Notes under the pieces: model-generated
What the model was told of the DNA's origin: nothing
The model's database searches: none
Seen by the model: the letters and a program-made list of their open reading frames with translations, nothing else
Shown: piece by piece, positions 1 to 8,981 of the stretch
Numbering within the stretch: the stretch's first letter is position 1
How the letters are laid out: every line of letters begins with the position of its first letter
From: Adiantum capillus-veneris
Taxonomy: Eukaryota > Streptophyta > Polypodiopsida > Polypodiales > Pteridaceae
Direction of reading: 5' to 3'
Assembly: GCA_014529385.2 (NCBI GenBank)
Contig: CM043964.1
Location: 4,208,997-4,272,996, forward strand
Length of the DNA stretch: 64,000 bases
Position numbers and translations under genes: made by a program

Positions 1-1066
1 CGTAGCCAGGTGGTTACGTGGGGCCCACGTGTGTACAAGTAGGACAGGGTGTACATAGTGCAGCGATTTTCACTATTACCAGTACCAGTGTGTTTTTTCT
101 ACAATAAGGAGGAGTTGGTAGCATGTAAAACTTCTCGAGGAAGCTATCCGCAGGCCGACGACATGAGGTAAGCAGGTGCGTCAGATGGCATCTAGTGGCA
201 TCAGGACGTCGAATGGGGTCAGTACTTGCACATGGAGAAGTACGGACACGACGAGGGTGTTTTCTTGTGATACTTATGCAAAAAGGTCATCATGAGGACC
301 ACTTTTTGGGGCTACTTCACGTGGTCGTGGGATGCATTATTGGGAAAATCTGAGTGCCAGGTATGCGGATGATGCAAAAAGGTGACAACTATGCACTGCG
401 AGGTCAGTTTTTGGCCTGTTCGGGGTCCGTTTAAGGTCATCTAAAAGTCGAAGGGTGCCCAACTAATAAATCTAAGTGTGGAAACTGAAAAAAATGAGAG
501 AAGACCAGAAAAAACGTGGAGAAGAAAGGAGGAACAGTCGCAGGTGTGTTTTTGTTCATTTTGGAGCCTGTTTTGGCCGTAAACTGCTTATCCGAGGTTG
601 GATTTGAGCACTTTGACATTGTAGACTGGGGTTTTGGGCCGTTCCCGACGCGATGGCACTATCCATTTTTCCAAATTACTCACTCTTTTTCTATTCTTTT
701 GGCTGTGTAAGTTTCTCCTATGAGCGAAGCTTCTGCTCCAGTTTGTGATTGTATTTGGCTTATTTTACCCATATTGTGTGAGCTATTTGCCCCATTGGTG
801 TTGGCCCAAGCTCATTTGTATCTAAATATCATAAATTCTCCTCTTTTGAGCTGAGTTTTTTGGGTGTGTGTGTGTGTGTGTATGTCTCTGTGTGGAGTGG
901 GTAAACGGATAGTCTCTCTCCTCTCACTCCATCGGTGTGTTCCCTGTCTCGGCCAGGTGGATTGTGTAAGCCGAGTGGTGCCCCATAGTGTGTGTGTATG
1001 TGTATCTTCCCAAGAGTGTGTGTCGGGTTGTTATAGAGGCGTTCTGTGTGTTTCCTCCCGCTCACA
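1..1066 (+). repeat. 5' LTR of gypsy copy 1 (left end outside window)
   Basis: The sequence matches 7531-8660 throughout, with small differences and a much shorter GT tract (about 861-881). It ends in CCCGCTCACA at 1066, as does the 3' LTR at 8660. By comparison with the 3' LTR, the first 82 bp, starting TGTCAGGAGT, lie outside the window. Confidence 0.95.
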
Positions 1067-1072
1067 TTCTTT

Positions 1073-1092
1073 TGGCGCCCCCACGGAGGATC
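1073..1092 (+). promoter_or_regulatory. Primer binding site, gypsy copy 1
   Basis: TGGCGCCCCCACGGAGGATC lies six bases after the LTR end. It begins with TGG, the complement of the CCA end of a tRNA. The same 20 bases occur at the matching place in copy 2 (54962-54981, minus strand), so the site is conserved. It resembles the tRNA-Asp-type site of other plant gypsy elements only in its first seven bases, so I do not name the primer tRNA. Confidence 0.75.
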
Positions 1093-1138
1093 TTCTTCGA
1101 GTATCTTCTGCTTCGAGCTTCAAGCTTCGAGATTCGGG

Positions 1139-1186
1139 ATTACAGGTTGCAGGTTACAGATTACAGGTTACAGGTTACAGGTTACA
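1139..1186 (+). repeat. Short tandem AGGTTAC-like repeat in gypsy leader
   Basis: About six imperfect copies of a 7-base unit (AGGTTAC, AGATTAC) lie just after the primer site. Copy 2 has a shorter version near 54889-54920. The unit resembles a degenerate telomere-type repeat, but it is part of the element leader and not a telomere. Confidence 0.7.
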
Positions 1187-2140
1187 TGGACAGGGACATG
1201 TATAGGTGATTCACACAGGTACAGATAGCTGGAGTACAGTGATATACTAGCAATGGTGCCACTTGCAGTTGTTGTGGGTATGCATCACTTGGCGCCTATT
1301 TGAGCGCATTGTCTGCTGGATTGTATGTTACTTGTGGAAATTGCCATTGTATGCCTTTGTGGAGCCATATTTGGTTTTATTTGGCAGTCCCAGCCATTTC
1401 TGAGACTTGGTCTGGAAGATAGTCATTTCTGAGACTTGATTATACGCGATTTGCATAAGCCTTCGTGTGAGGGTCGATAGCGTGAGGTTTTCTAGAGCTC
1501 GAGGATTCTCAAATTTGGAGATCCTTTCGATGATATAGGTAGCTGGAGCACCCTTTTCGTGACCTCACCATAGGCTATGTATTAGTGAGTCCTATTTGAT
1601 GCTCGGGTTCTATTGTTGACAGTTTATGCATACATATACAGTCTATATTTTGGGTTCCTACTGCTCTACTTCTGGGGAAACTCTGCCAAAAAATTTTCGA
1701 GTTGTGATGGCTGGTTTTTTGGTCTTTTGAGCCATTAATGCTGTGATGCTGCTGAAATTTTGGAAAAATCAGAGGATAAGTCAGGTGTGCCTTCTTGGGA
1801 GCTTCATGGTTGGCTTTAATGGATGATCAAAATGGCCCTCAAATAACTCCTTTTCATTTAACCCAGAGAATCCAGATAAATGTTCATGTGTCCAGGACGA
1901 TCTTTTTCCAGTAGCGCATAGTCTTTATGTTCGGGCCAAGAAGATTAAGAGAGATACTGGAATGTCCTTTGCCTGTTGTAATTCCAATGATCAACTATGA
2001 AAACTCATTTGATGTGCATGTGTTTGTCCTTATCTAAAGTTGAGCTCCATTGAAGTTTCTGGGAAATGAGTCAGTCAAAAAAGTTTGGGTTCTTGTACGT
2101 GTGTTCAAAGAGGTTCTCAAAGCATTAAGCTTGGGTAGCC
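1187..2140 (+). other. Untranslated leader of gypsy copy 1
   Basis: About 950 bases separate the primer site from the gag start. No coding frame is visible. Copy 2 has the same leader at about 53941-54961. Packaging or dimerisation signals would be expected here, but none can be pointed to. Confidence 0.7.
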
Positions 2141-3086
2141 ATGGCTTTCTCTTATCCGGAGTTTCATGGAAGAAGTGATGAAGAGGTTGAAGACTTTTTG
2201 GAAAAGATGGAGGTTGCCTGTATTAGCAACCAGATTCATGACCCGACGCAGATGTTTGAAGAGTGATGCACGAGTTTGGTCCAAAGCATTTGAAGAGGAG
2301 TTGCGTGCGACGGATCCACCTGTAAGGTTGAGTTGGGACAATCTACGGCATGGGTTGGAAGTGGAGTTTGTGAAGATAGAAGATCCTGACAAAGTGTGGC
2401 AAGAAGTACAGGCTTTAGTGCAAAAGGAAGGTGAGCCAGTAGATGCATACATACGTAAGTTCTCATTGGCATGGGAGCGGATGTGCAAGGCCTTAGCACC
2501 ACAGGTACCCCCGCCTGACATGATGAAGAAGGAAAGGTTCTTGGCTGGTCTTTGGGAGAATATACGTTGGAGAGTGGAGCTAAAGAAGCCTAGGACATAT
2601 GAAGATGCACTAGAGGTAGCAAGGAACAAAGAGTGGAAGATGAGGAAAATGAGCCAGTTAGGGGTGGAGTCTTTGCCCATGAGGTCTGAATTTCAGCCTA
2701 TGTACTCTTTGCAAGGTCGCATGCCAGGGGTTCATCATGAACCAGTGGTTTTTGTTACTCCTCACGTTATGCCAGCAATGGTCACTACATCTGTGCAAGA
2801 TGATGGGCTAAGGCAAGACATGAGGCAAGTGGTAGATTTAATGAAGAATCTTAGCCTAAACATGCTAGGTCGGGTGGGAAATAATCGAGCTCAAGGGAGG
2901 TTTGCAAATCAACCAGGAGGTGAAGAAAGGCCTAGGAATGGTGTTGGACAAAGCAATGGTAGGTTCAGGAGGCAGACGCCCACCTGTTACAATTGTGGAG
3001 AATTGGGTCACATCAGCCCGCAATGTGATAAGCCACCAAGGATTGGGGGGAGACATGTATCCATTGTTAAGACAGGTGCTAACTAG
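2141..3086 (+). pseudogene. gag (capsid and zinc knuckle), gypsy copy 1, frameshifted
   Basis: The gag start is the ATG at 2141 (MAFSYPEFHGRSDE), which copy 2 shares. Gag would form the particle that packages the element RNA. After about 37 codons the frame is lost at 2250 because 20 bases present in copy 2 are missing; a GTT at both ends of the lost segment suggests a microhomology deletion. The capsid-like retrotrans_gag region then continues in another frame to a CCHC zinc knuckle (CYNCGELGHISPQC) near 2983-3024. An extra T in the run at about 3041 shifts the frame again, so the gag frame stops at 3086 and does not run on into protease as in copy 2. Confidence 0.88.
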
Positions 3087-4347
3087 GTCCAATGATTATG
3101 GCATTGAAATTAAGGGAGATGAAGGAACCAATGGATTAACCCAGGAGGAAAAGGAAAAGACAAAAGTGCTAAGTGTAGTCACCTTGGAGAAGGCATCAAA
3201 GCTAGAGGATACATTATTGATGCCTATTGGGAAGAGGACCACAGAGGAAAAGGAAGGAAGAAGTGCCCCAGGTCCTAGTAAGAAGAAAGGAAAAAGCCAT
3301 GAAGGCGAGGTTGTCAAGGCCAAGAGGAAAAGGAGAGCTCGTCGAAAGTTTCATGTTTCAGATTTTCCACTAGGGGATGGGCAATTAAGCTATGACTTGA
3401 AGGAGGATCTAACGAGCAGGAAGGTAGATGTTACTTTTGGGCAGCTTATAGAGATGGTGCCTAAGCTAAAGCGACAGTGGAAGAGGATGGTCAACCCAAT
3501 GGAGAAAGAGCCAGAGAGAGGTTCAGTGAAGGTGTTGGCAATGGACGAGCTACTAAATATCTGTCCAATAGTAGATGTGTGGCACAAAAGGAAAAATTTA
3601 GGACAAGGCTATGTTGATGGCGGGGCCCAAATATGTGTGATAACACACTCATGCGTTGAGAAGATGGGTCTTATAGTGACTGGGGTGGCAGAGATTCGGA
3701 TCAGATTGGCAAACCATCAAAAAGTAAAATGCTTGGGTGTTGTAAAGAGCTTAGAAGTGGAGGCACATGATGCAAAGGCAGTGGTTGATTTTCGTGTGAT
3801 GCCAGCAGGGTTGGGAGCATATCCTATTATACTAGGCAAACCATGGTTACGTGCAGTGGGAGCTATTCAGGATTGGCGACATGGTACGATTAGCCTCTAT
3901 GAAAAGACAAGTGCCAAGAAGCTATACAATATGGACACAAGGAAACGATTAGAGGAGCTTTATGAAGATGAGGATGGGTCTAGTGACGAAGACTCTTCCA
4001 TGGTGACAGATGAGTACAGTGATAGCACTACCAGCAGTGATGAGGATGTTGATGTTGCATTTCTTTTGATGGACAAAGGAATCCAGGAGTCTGGTTTAGT
4101 TGAATTTGCAAATGAAGTTGAGGATGAAAGTGAAGGGCCTTATGAAGTGATTGAAGGGCTGATGCAAACCAAAGTTGAGTTGTCCAAAAAGCAAGAGTTG
4201 ATGATACAAATGATCAGCGGAGACCTCTCAGCTATGGAGAAGGAGATATATTTGCACATGCTGGCTAGTTTTCCTGATTTTTTCATTACTTCATATGAAG
4301 AGATCAGAGGGTTCAAGGGTGAAGAGATGCATATAGAGCTGAAATAA
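3042..4347 (+). pseudogene. Aspartic protease region, gypsy copy 1
   Basis: A lysine-rich linker (about 3200-3350) is followed by a retropepsin-like domain with a DGGAQ-type active site (VDGGAQICVIT near 3616-3648) and the downstream block ILGKPWLRAVGAI near 3829-3867. This enzyme would cut the Gag-Pol polyprotein. An acidic stretch (3960-4060) links it to reverse transcriptase. The frame ends at TAA (4345-4347) just before the RT start. Codons continue in the same frame on the far side, so the stop is most simply an in-frame mutation, for example from CAA. Copy 2 keeps this domain at about 52114-52608. Confidence 0.85.
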
Positions 4348-5060
4348 GGTGCTAAACCAGTGCGGCAAAGGCTAAGAAGGATGGGTCAAGAGCAAATGGA
4401 AGCCTTGCGAGAAGAGGTGGACAAGTTATTGAAGGCAAGGTTCATAGTTCCAGTGGAGACCACAGAATGGGTGAGTCCGGTAGTGGTCAGTCCAAAGAAG
4501 GATGGAAAGTGGAGGATTTGTGTAGATTTTAAACCCTTAAATGCAGCCACTAAGAAGAACCCATATCCTCTTCCATTCATTGATCAGATCTTGGATTCAG
4601 TGGAAGGTTATGAGAGGTGTAGTGTGTGTGATGGTTTTCCAGGCTATTTTCAATTGAAGATTGCTCTTAAAGACCGCACAAAGACAACTTTTATTACGCC
4701 ATGGGGCTGCTATTTCTACACAGTATTGCCGTTTGGGTTGTCAAATGGACCATCTTTCTATCAAGAGAGAGCAAATTGGGTATTGGAACCATTCATTGGT
4801 AGTTGTGTTAAAGCTTTCATGGATGACTTCTGTGTCTACAGCAGTAGGGTTGAACACCATGAGAAGTTGCAGATGGTATTGGCTCGATATGATGAATGTG
4901 GAGGACAACTTAATCCAAAGAAATGTCATCTAGCATAGACAAGGGTGAAACTATTGGGCCATATGGTGTCAGAAAATGGCATTGAGGCTGATCCTGATAA
5001 GGTTAAGTCTATTATTCTTCTTCCATCACCTACGAATACAAAGCAATTGGCAACCTTTAT
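4348..5060 (+). pseudogene. Reverse transcriptase, gypsy copy 1
   Basis: This is the RNA-directed DNA polymerase domain. Visible RT blocks are the fingers (SPKKDGKWRICVDFKPLN, 4489-4542), PYPLPFID (4561-4584), the palm block YTVLPFGLSNGPSFYQ (4717-4764) and the catalytic FMDDFCVYS near 4816-4842, which holds the FxDD pair. The thumb continues past a TAG at 4936-4938 (HLA-stop-TRVKLLGHMVSENGIEAD) in the same frame, a position where CAG to TAG is a likely change. RT is absent from copy 2, so this is the only full-length domain of this family in the window. Confidence 0.9.
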
Positions 5061-5667
5061 ACACAAAGTGAGGTACATGGCACGGTTTATTCCATTGTCT
5101 TCGCAACTCCTTTATCCATTACAACAAGTGGCAAAGCATGATCCATTGCAATGGGATGACAAGTGTGAAGAAGTGTTTCAAGAGGTGAAAGGGGTGTTAG
5201 GGGGGTTGTCAGCCATGCAGGCTCCTGATTGGGAGAAAGTGTTTTATGTAAATCCATCAGTAAGGGATGATGCCATTGGAGCCATGCTATTGCAAAAGGG
5301 GAAGGGCAACCATTATATGAGGCCAGTGTATTGTGCAAGCCGTGTGAAGCTGGTAGCGGAGAGAAAGTTCTCGGAAGTAGAGCTAGTGATGGCCAGTGTA
5401 ATATTTGCTTGTCGACGATTTCGTCATTACTTGCTACCACGACCTTTTTTTTTCTTGACGAGTTATGCCTGTTTGCCACAGTTGATTAATGGTACTAACA
5501 TGTCAAATGTGGTGAAGAAATGGGTAATTGAGCTGCAAGAGTTTCAGTTCTCTTTTCTAGTGGAAGATAGTACAAGGGCTACCCTAGCTGATTTGTTGAC
5601 CTACAAGGAGAATCCCCTTATTGTTAAGGAAGAGGTGGTGAGAAAGGTAGTTGAAGAAGTGCCATAG
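5061..5667 (+). pseudogene. RNase H domain (first), gypsy copy 1
   Basis: This is the usual gypsy RNase H following RT, which removes RNA from RNA:DNA hybrids. The block FYVNPSVRDDAIGAMLLQ (near 5245-5298) sits where active gypsy enzymes carry a catalytic DAS-type motif, here without the usual Asp. The second block, KFSEVELVMASVIFACRRFRHY, is clear. A weakened first RNase H followed by a second type is typical of Tat elements. The frame ends at a TAG (5665-5667), after which the same frame goes straight on into the second RNase H. Confidence 0.85.
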
Positions 5668-5916
5668 ATCAGCAATGCACATGTGTTGTTCTTCGATGGT
5701 TCATACAAAAAGAGCCATGATGCGGCTTCAGGGGGTATAGCACTTTATGAACCAGAGGGGAAGCTAGTATGCAAGAGAGGGTTCAAATTGGATGCTTATA
5801 GTAACAATGAGGCTGAATATGCTACTCTAGAAGCCGGATTACACATTTGTTTAAAGCATGGGGTTCGAAGGTTGAGCATAAAAGGTGATGCCTTGTTAGT
5901 GGTGTTTCAGAATTAA
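5668..5916 (+). pseudogene. Archaeal-type RNase H (aRNH), gypsy copy 1
   Basis: A second RNase H lies between the first one and integrase. The three acidic blocks of RVT_3-type RNase H are visible: LFFDGSYKKSH (Asp), NNEAEYATLEAGL (Glu) and IKGDALLVV (Asp). This domain is the defining mark of the Tat lineage, where it is thought to take over RNase H function. The frame is lost just after the third block: a stop follows at about 5914-5916 and the reading continues one frame over (KGLLKKFEAWSIRHIERALN), so a small indel is present there. Confidence 0.85.
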
Positions 5917-7264
5917 AGGCCTGTTAAAAAAGTTTGAAGCATGGAGCATCAGACACATTGAACGTGCTCTAAATGGAGAGGCACAGGAAGTAGCTCAAAG
6001 CATGATTGGGGAGCTATTTGTGCTGAGGACCACTTTACCTCTTTATCATGGCCGGAAAAGTTTGGCTCAAGAAGAGGAGTTTTTTCTAACAGCAATCATT
6101 CCAAAGGAGATTCATAAGTCTAAGAAGTATGGCTTTGTGCGTAGAGCATATAGGTACAAATTGATTGGTGATGTCTTATACATGAAAGGGGCTGATCTCG
6201 TGTTGAGACGTGTACCTTGGAGGGAGGAGCTTTACAGAGTGTTGGAAGAGAATCATGAAGGCGCATGTGGCGGCCATTTTGCTCTAAAGATCACCTTGCA
6301 TAAGATCTTGCAAGAGGGCTATGTATGGCCCAGTTTGCACAAGGATGTTCACCATTGGTGTAGAGCTTGCAATAGGTGTCAAGCATTTGGGAAGAGAGTG
6401 TTGAAGCTAGAGCTACAAAAAACCATTATGGCATTTGATGTGTTTGAAAAGTGGGGGATTGATGCAATAGGCCCGTTACCTATCACAAGTAGGGGCAAAA
6501 GCTATATTTTGACGGCAGTGGACTACCTCTCTAGATGGGCAGAGGCTATAGCAGTAAAACCGATCACTGCAAAGGATGTGGCAAAATTTGTGTATGATGA
6601 AATATGTTGCAAGTTTGGGGTGCCACTGGAGCTACTTTCAGATAAGGGGCCAGGATTTAGAGCTAAACTGCTAGATTTTTTATGCACAAAGATGAAGATT
6701 AGGCACCAGCATACCACTCCTTATTATCCACAGTGTAATGGCTTGAATGAAAGATTCAATGGTGAGTTGGTACAAATTCTTTCAAAAGTGACAAAGCACC
6801 AAGGAAAGAATTGGGATTTGGAATTGCCTAGTGCACTATGGGCTTACCGTACGTCGGTGAAGACAGGTACAGGGTTTACTCCATTTCATTTGGTGTATGG
6901 AAAGGAAGCACTATTTACTGTGGAAGTAGAGTTTCCTGCAGTCAAGATGTTAGAGAAGTTGCTTGGGCCACCTAGTGATGCATTCGAAGAGAGGCTCTTA
7001 CAGCTACAAGAGGTTCAGCTTGATAGGATGAGTGCATTGGAACATTATGGGCAGATGCAAGATAGGGCTTTGGCAAAGATAAATGAAAAGGTCAAAAGTA
7101 AGGGTATCAAGAAGCATGACTTCGTTTTGCGCTACAACAGTAAGCTGGACAACACCTTCCAAAAGAAGTTTCAAATTAAGTGGGAAGGCCCTTTCAAGGT
7201 AGTGGAGTGTTTCCCGAATGGTACATATCAGTTGGCTAACCTGGATGGGTTTCTACATAAGTGA
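5917..7264 (+). pseudogene. Integrase, gypsy copy 1
   Basis: The long open stretch (6002-7264, 420 codons) holds an HHCC zinc domain (His residues near 6256-6285, then HHWCRACNRC at 6352-6381), the DDE core with WGIDAIGPLP (about 6454-6483), LLSDKGPGF (about 6634-6660) and NGLNERFNGE (near 6742), and a C-terminal part (KWEGPFKVVECFPNGTYQL, 7180-7236) typical of Tat/Athila-type integrases. No chromodomain follows. The catalytic residues are intact and this stretch has no internal stop, so it is the best preserved part of the element. The real polyprotein would read into it from aRNH, so the Met at 6002 is not a true start. Confidence 0.9.
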
Positions 7265-7429
7265 AGGGTAAATGGATTGCGTCTTAAATTGTATCATGCC
7301 AGGTTGATGATGGTCGAGCAAGATGAGCTGTCTGTGGAGCAATTGATGTCTGTGAGGGATGAGGAGACCTGTGATGAGGTGAGCCTCATATCTCTTTTTG
7401 CTACTACTGATCATGAATGATCTAGCAGG

Positions 7430-7448
7430 CTAGGGGATGGGAAAATTA
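7430..7448 (+). promoter_or_regulatory. Polypurine tract, gypsy copy 1
   Basis: GGCTAGGGGATGGGAAAATT lies directly before the TG of the 3' LTR. Copy 2 has the same tract with one change (51588-51606, minus strand). It would prime plus-strand synthesis. Confidence 0.85.
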
Positions 7449-8391
7449 TGTCAGGAGTTTTTTGGAGCAAGGGATTGCACATATGTACATACACATGCAT
7501 GGTGCATCGAATAAAGGATTGCCCAATTTCCGTAGCCAGGTGGTTACGTGGGGCCCAGGTGTGTACAGGTAGGACAGGGTGTACATAGTGCAGCGATTTT
7601 CACTATTACCAGTACCAGTGTGTTTTTTCTACAATAAGGAGGAGTTGGTAGCGTGTAAAAATTATCGAGGAAGCTATCCGCGGGCCGAAGACATGAGGTA
7701 AGCAGGTGCGTCAGATGGCATCTTGTGGCATCAGGACGTCGAATGGGGTCAGTACTTGCACGCGGAGAAGTACGGACACGACGTGGGTGTTTTCTTGTGA
7801 TACTTATGCAGAAAGGTCATCATGAGGACCACTTTTTGGGGCTACTTCACGTGGTTGTGGGATGCATTATTGGGAAAAGCTGAGTGCCAGGTGTGCGGAT
7901 GATGCAAAAAGGTGACAACTATGCACTGCGAGGTCAGTTTTTGGCATGTTCGGGGTCCGTTTGAGGTCATCTAAAAGGCCAAGGGTGCCCAACTAATAAA
8001 TCTAAGTGTGGGAACTGAAAAAAATGAGAGAAGACCAGAAAAAACGTGGAGAAGAGAGGAGGAACATCCGCAGGTGTGTTTTTGTTCATTTTGGAGCCTG
8101 TTTTGGTCGTAAACTGCTTATCCGAGGTTGGGTTTGAGCACTTTGACATTGTAGTCTAGGGTTTTGGGCTGTTCTAGACACGATGGCGCTATCCATTTTG
8201 CCAAATTACTCACTCTTTTTCTGCTGTTTTGGTTGTGTGAGTTTCTCCTATGAGCGAAGCTTCTGCTCCAGTTTGTGATTGTATCTGGCTTATTTTACCC
8301 ATATTGTGTGAGCTATTTGCCCCATTGGTGTTGGCCCAAGCTCATTTGTATCTAAATATCAAAAATTCTCCTCTTTTGAGCTGAGTTTTTT

Positions 8392-8475
<84 letters not shown>

Positions 8476-8660
8476 CTCTATGTGGAGTGGGTAAACGGAT
8501 AGTCTCTCTCCTCTCACTCCATCGGTGTGTTCCCTGTCTGGGCCAGGTGGATTGTGTAAGCCGAGTGGTGCCCCATAGTGTGTGTGTGTGTATGTGTATC
8601 TTCCCAAGAGTGTGTGTCGGGTTGTTATAGAGGCGTTCTGTGTGTTTCCTCCCGCTCACA
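7449..8660 (+). repeat. 3' LTR of gypsy copy 1
   Basis: The LTR starts TGTCAGGAGT and ends CCCGCTCACA (TG...CA, 1212 bp). It differs from the 5' LTR by scattered substitutions and mainly by a GT tract that grew from about 20 to about 78 bases. No coding potential is credible; the frames across the GT tract are repeat artefacts. Confidence 0.95.
8394..8471. repeat. (GT)n microsatellite
   Basis: About 39 uninterrupted GT units lie inside the 3' LTR. The 5' LTR has only about ten units at the same place, so the expansion came after insertion. Confidence 0.97.
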
Positions 8661-8958
8661 GCGTGTGGTGATTGGAGAGGCCAACACCAATGCAATTAGT
8701 GTTTGCTTGGTTTCTAGTCTATAGTAAGGCGGACTTCAGTGGGCTTGATGTGTGTAGTTGATTGATTAGTGATTAGAGTATGACTAGAGTTAGTATTGCC
8801 ATGGATAATCTCTACTTGCATTGGATAAGCATACTCATGGATCCTCTTATTCTATTCATTTGATGCTCGTGCTTCCATGCCCTAGCCGGGTTGCTGATCT
8901 ACGGATTGATAATTTTTTGTGGGTTACAATTAGGTCATTACGACAACACCTCCCAACA
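8661..8958 (+). repeat. 5' LTR remnant of the LARD-like element
   Basis: About 298 bp are clearly homologous to 16690-16996. Gypsy copy 1 inserted at its left edge (GTGTGGTGATTGG here, ATGTGGTGATTG at 16689). It ends in CCTCCCAACA just before the primer site. Confidence 0.9.
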
Positions 8959-8960
8959 TT

Positions 8961-8981
8961 TGGCACCGTTGTTAGGGATCG
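8961..8981 (+). promoter_or_regulatory. tRNA-Asp-type primer binding site
   Basis: TGGCACCGTTGTTAGGGATC follows the LTR end by two bases. It equals the common plant gypsy site TGGCGCCGTTGCCGGGGATC apart from C-to-T or G-to-A changes, as expected from decay of methylated cytosines. Confidence 0.85.

Larger units (their letters stand above)
1..8660 (+). mobile_element. Ty3/gypsy LTR retrotransposon, Tat-like, copy 1
   Basis: This is an almost complete LTR retrotransposon; the window starts about 82 bp inside its 5' LTR. The order is LTR, primer site, leader, gag, protease, reverse transcriptase, RNase H, a second (archaeal-type) RNase H, integrase, polypurine tract, LTR. The second RNase H between RNase H and integrase, and the lack of a chromodomain, point to the Tat lineage of plant gypsy elements. 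The polyprotein is broken by a 20-bp deletion, a 1-bp insertion, several stop codons and a later frameshift, so this copy cannot move by itself. A shorter relative lies on the opposite strand at 50444-56115. The right flank (8661 on) is the LTR of another element, so this copy inserted into that LTR. Confidence 0.93.

Noticed and set aside
8342-8695. Open frames across the (GT)n tract
   Set aside because: They encode only His-Thr or Cys-Val repeats caused by the microsatellite.
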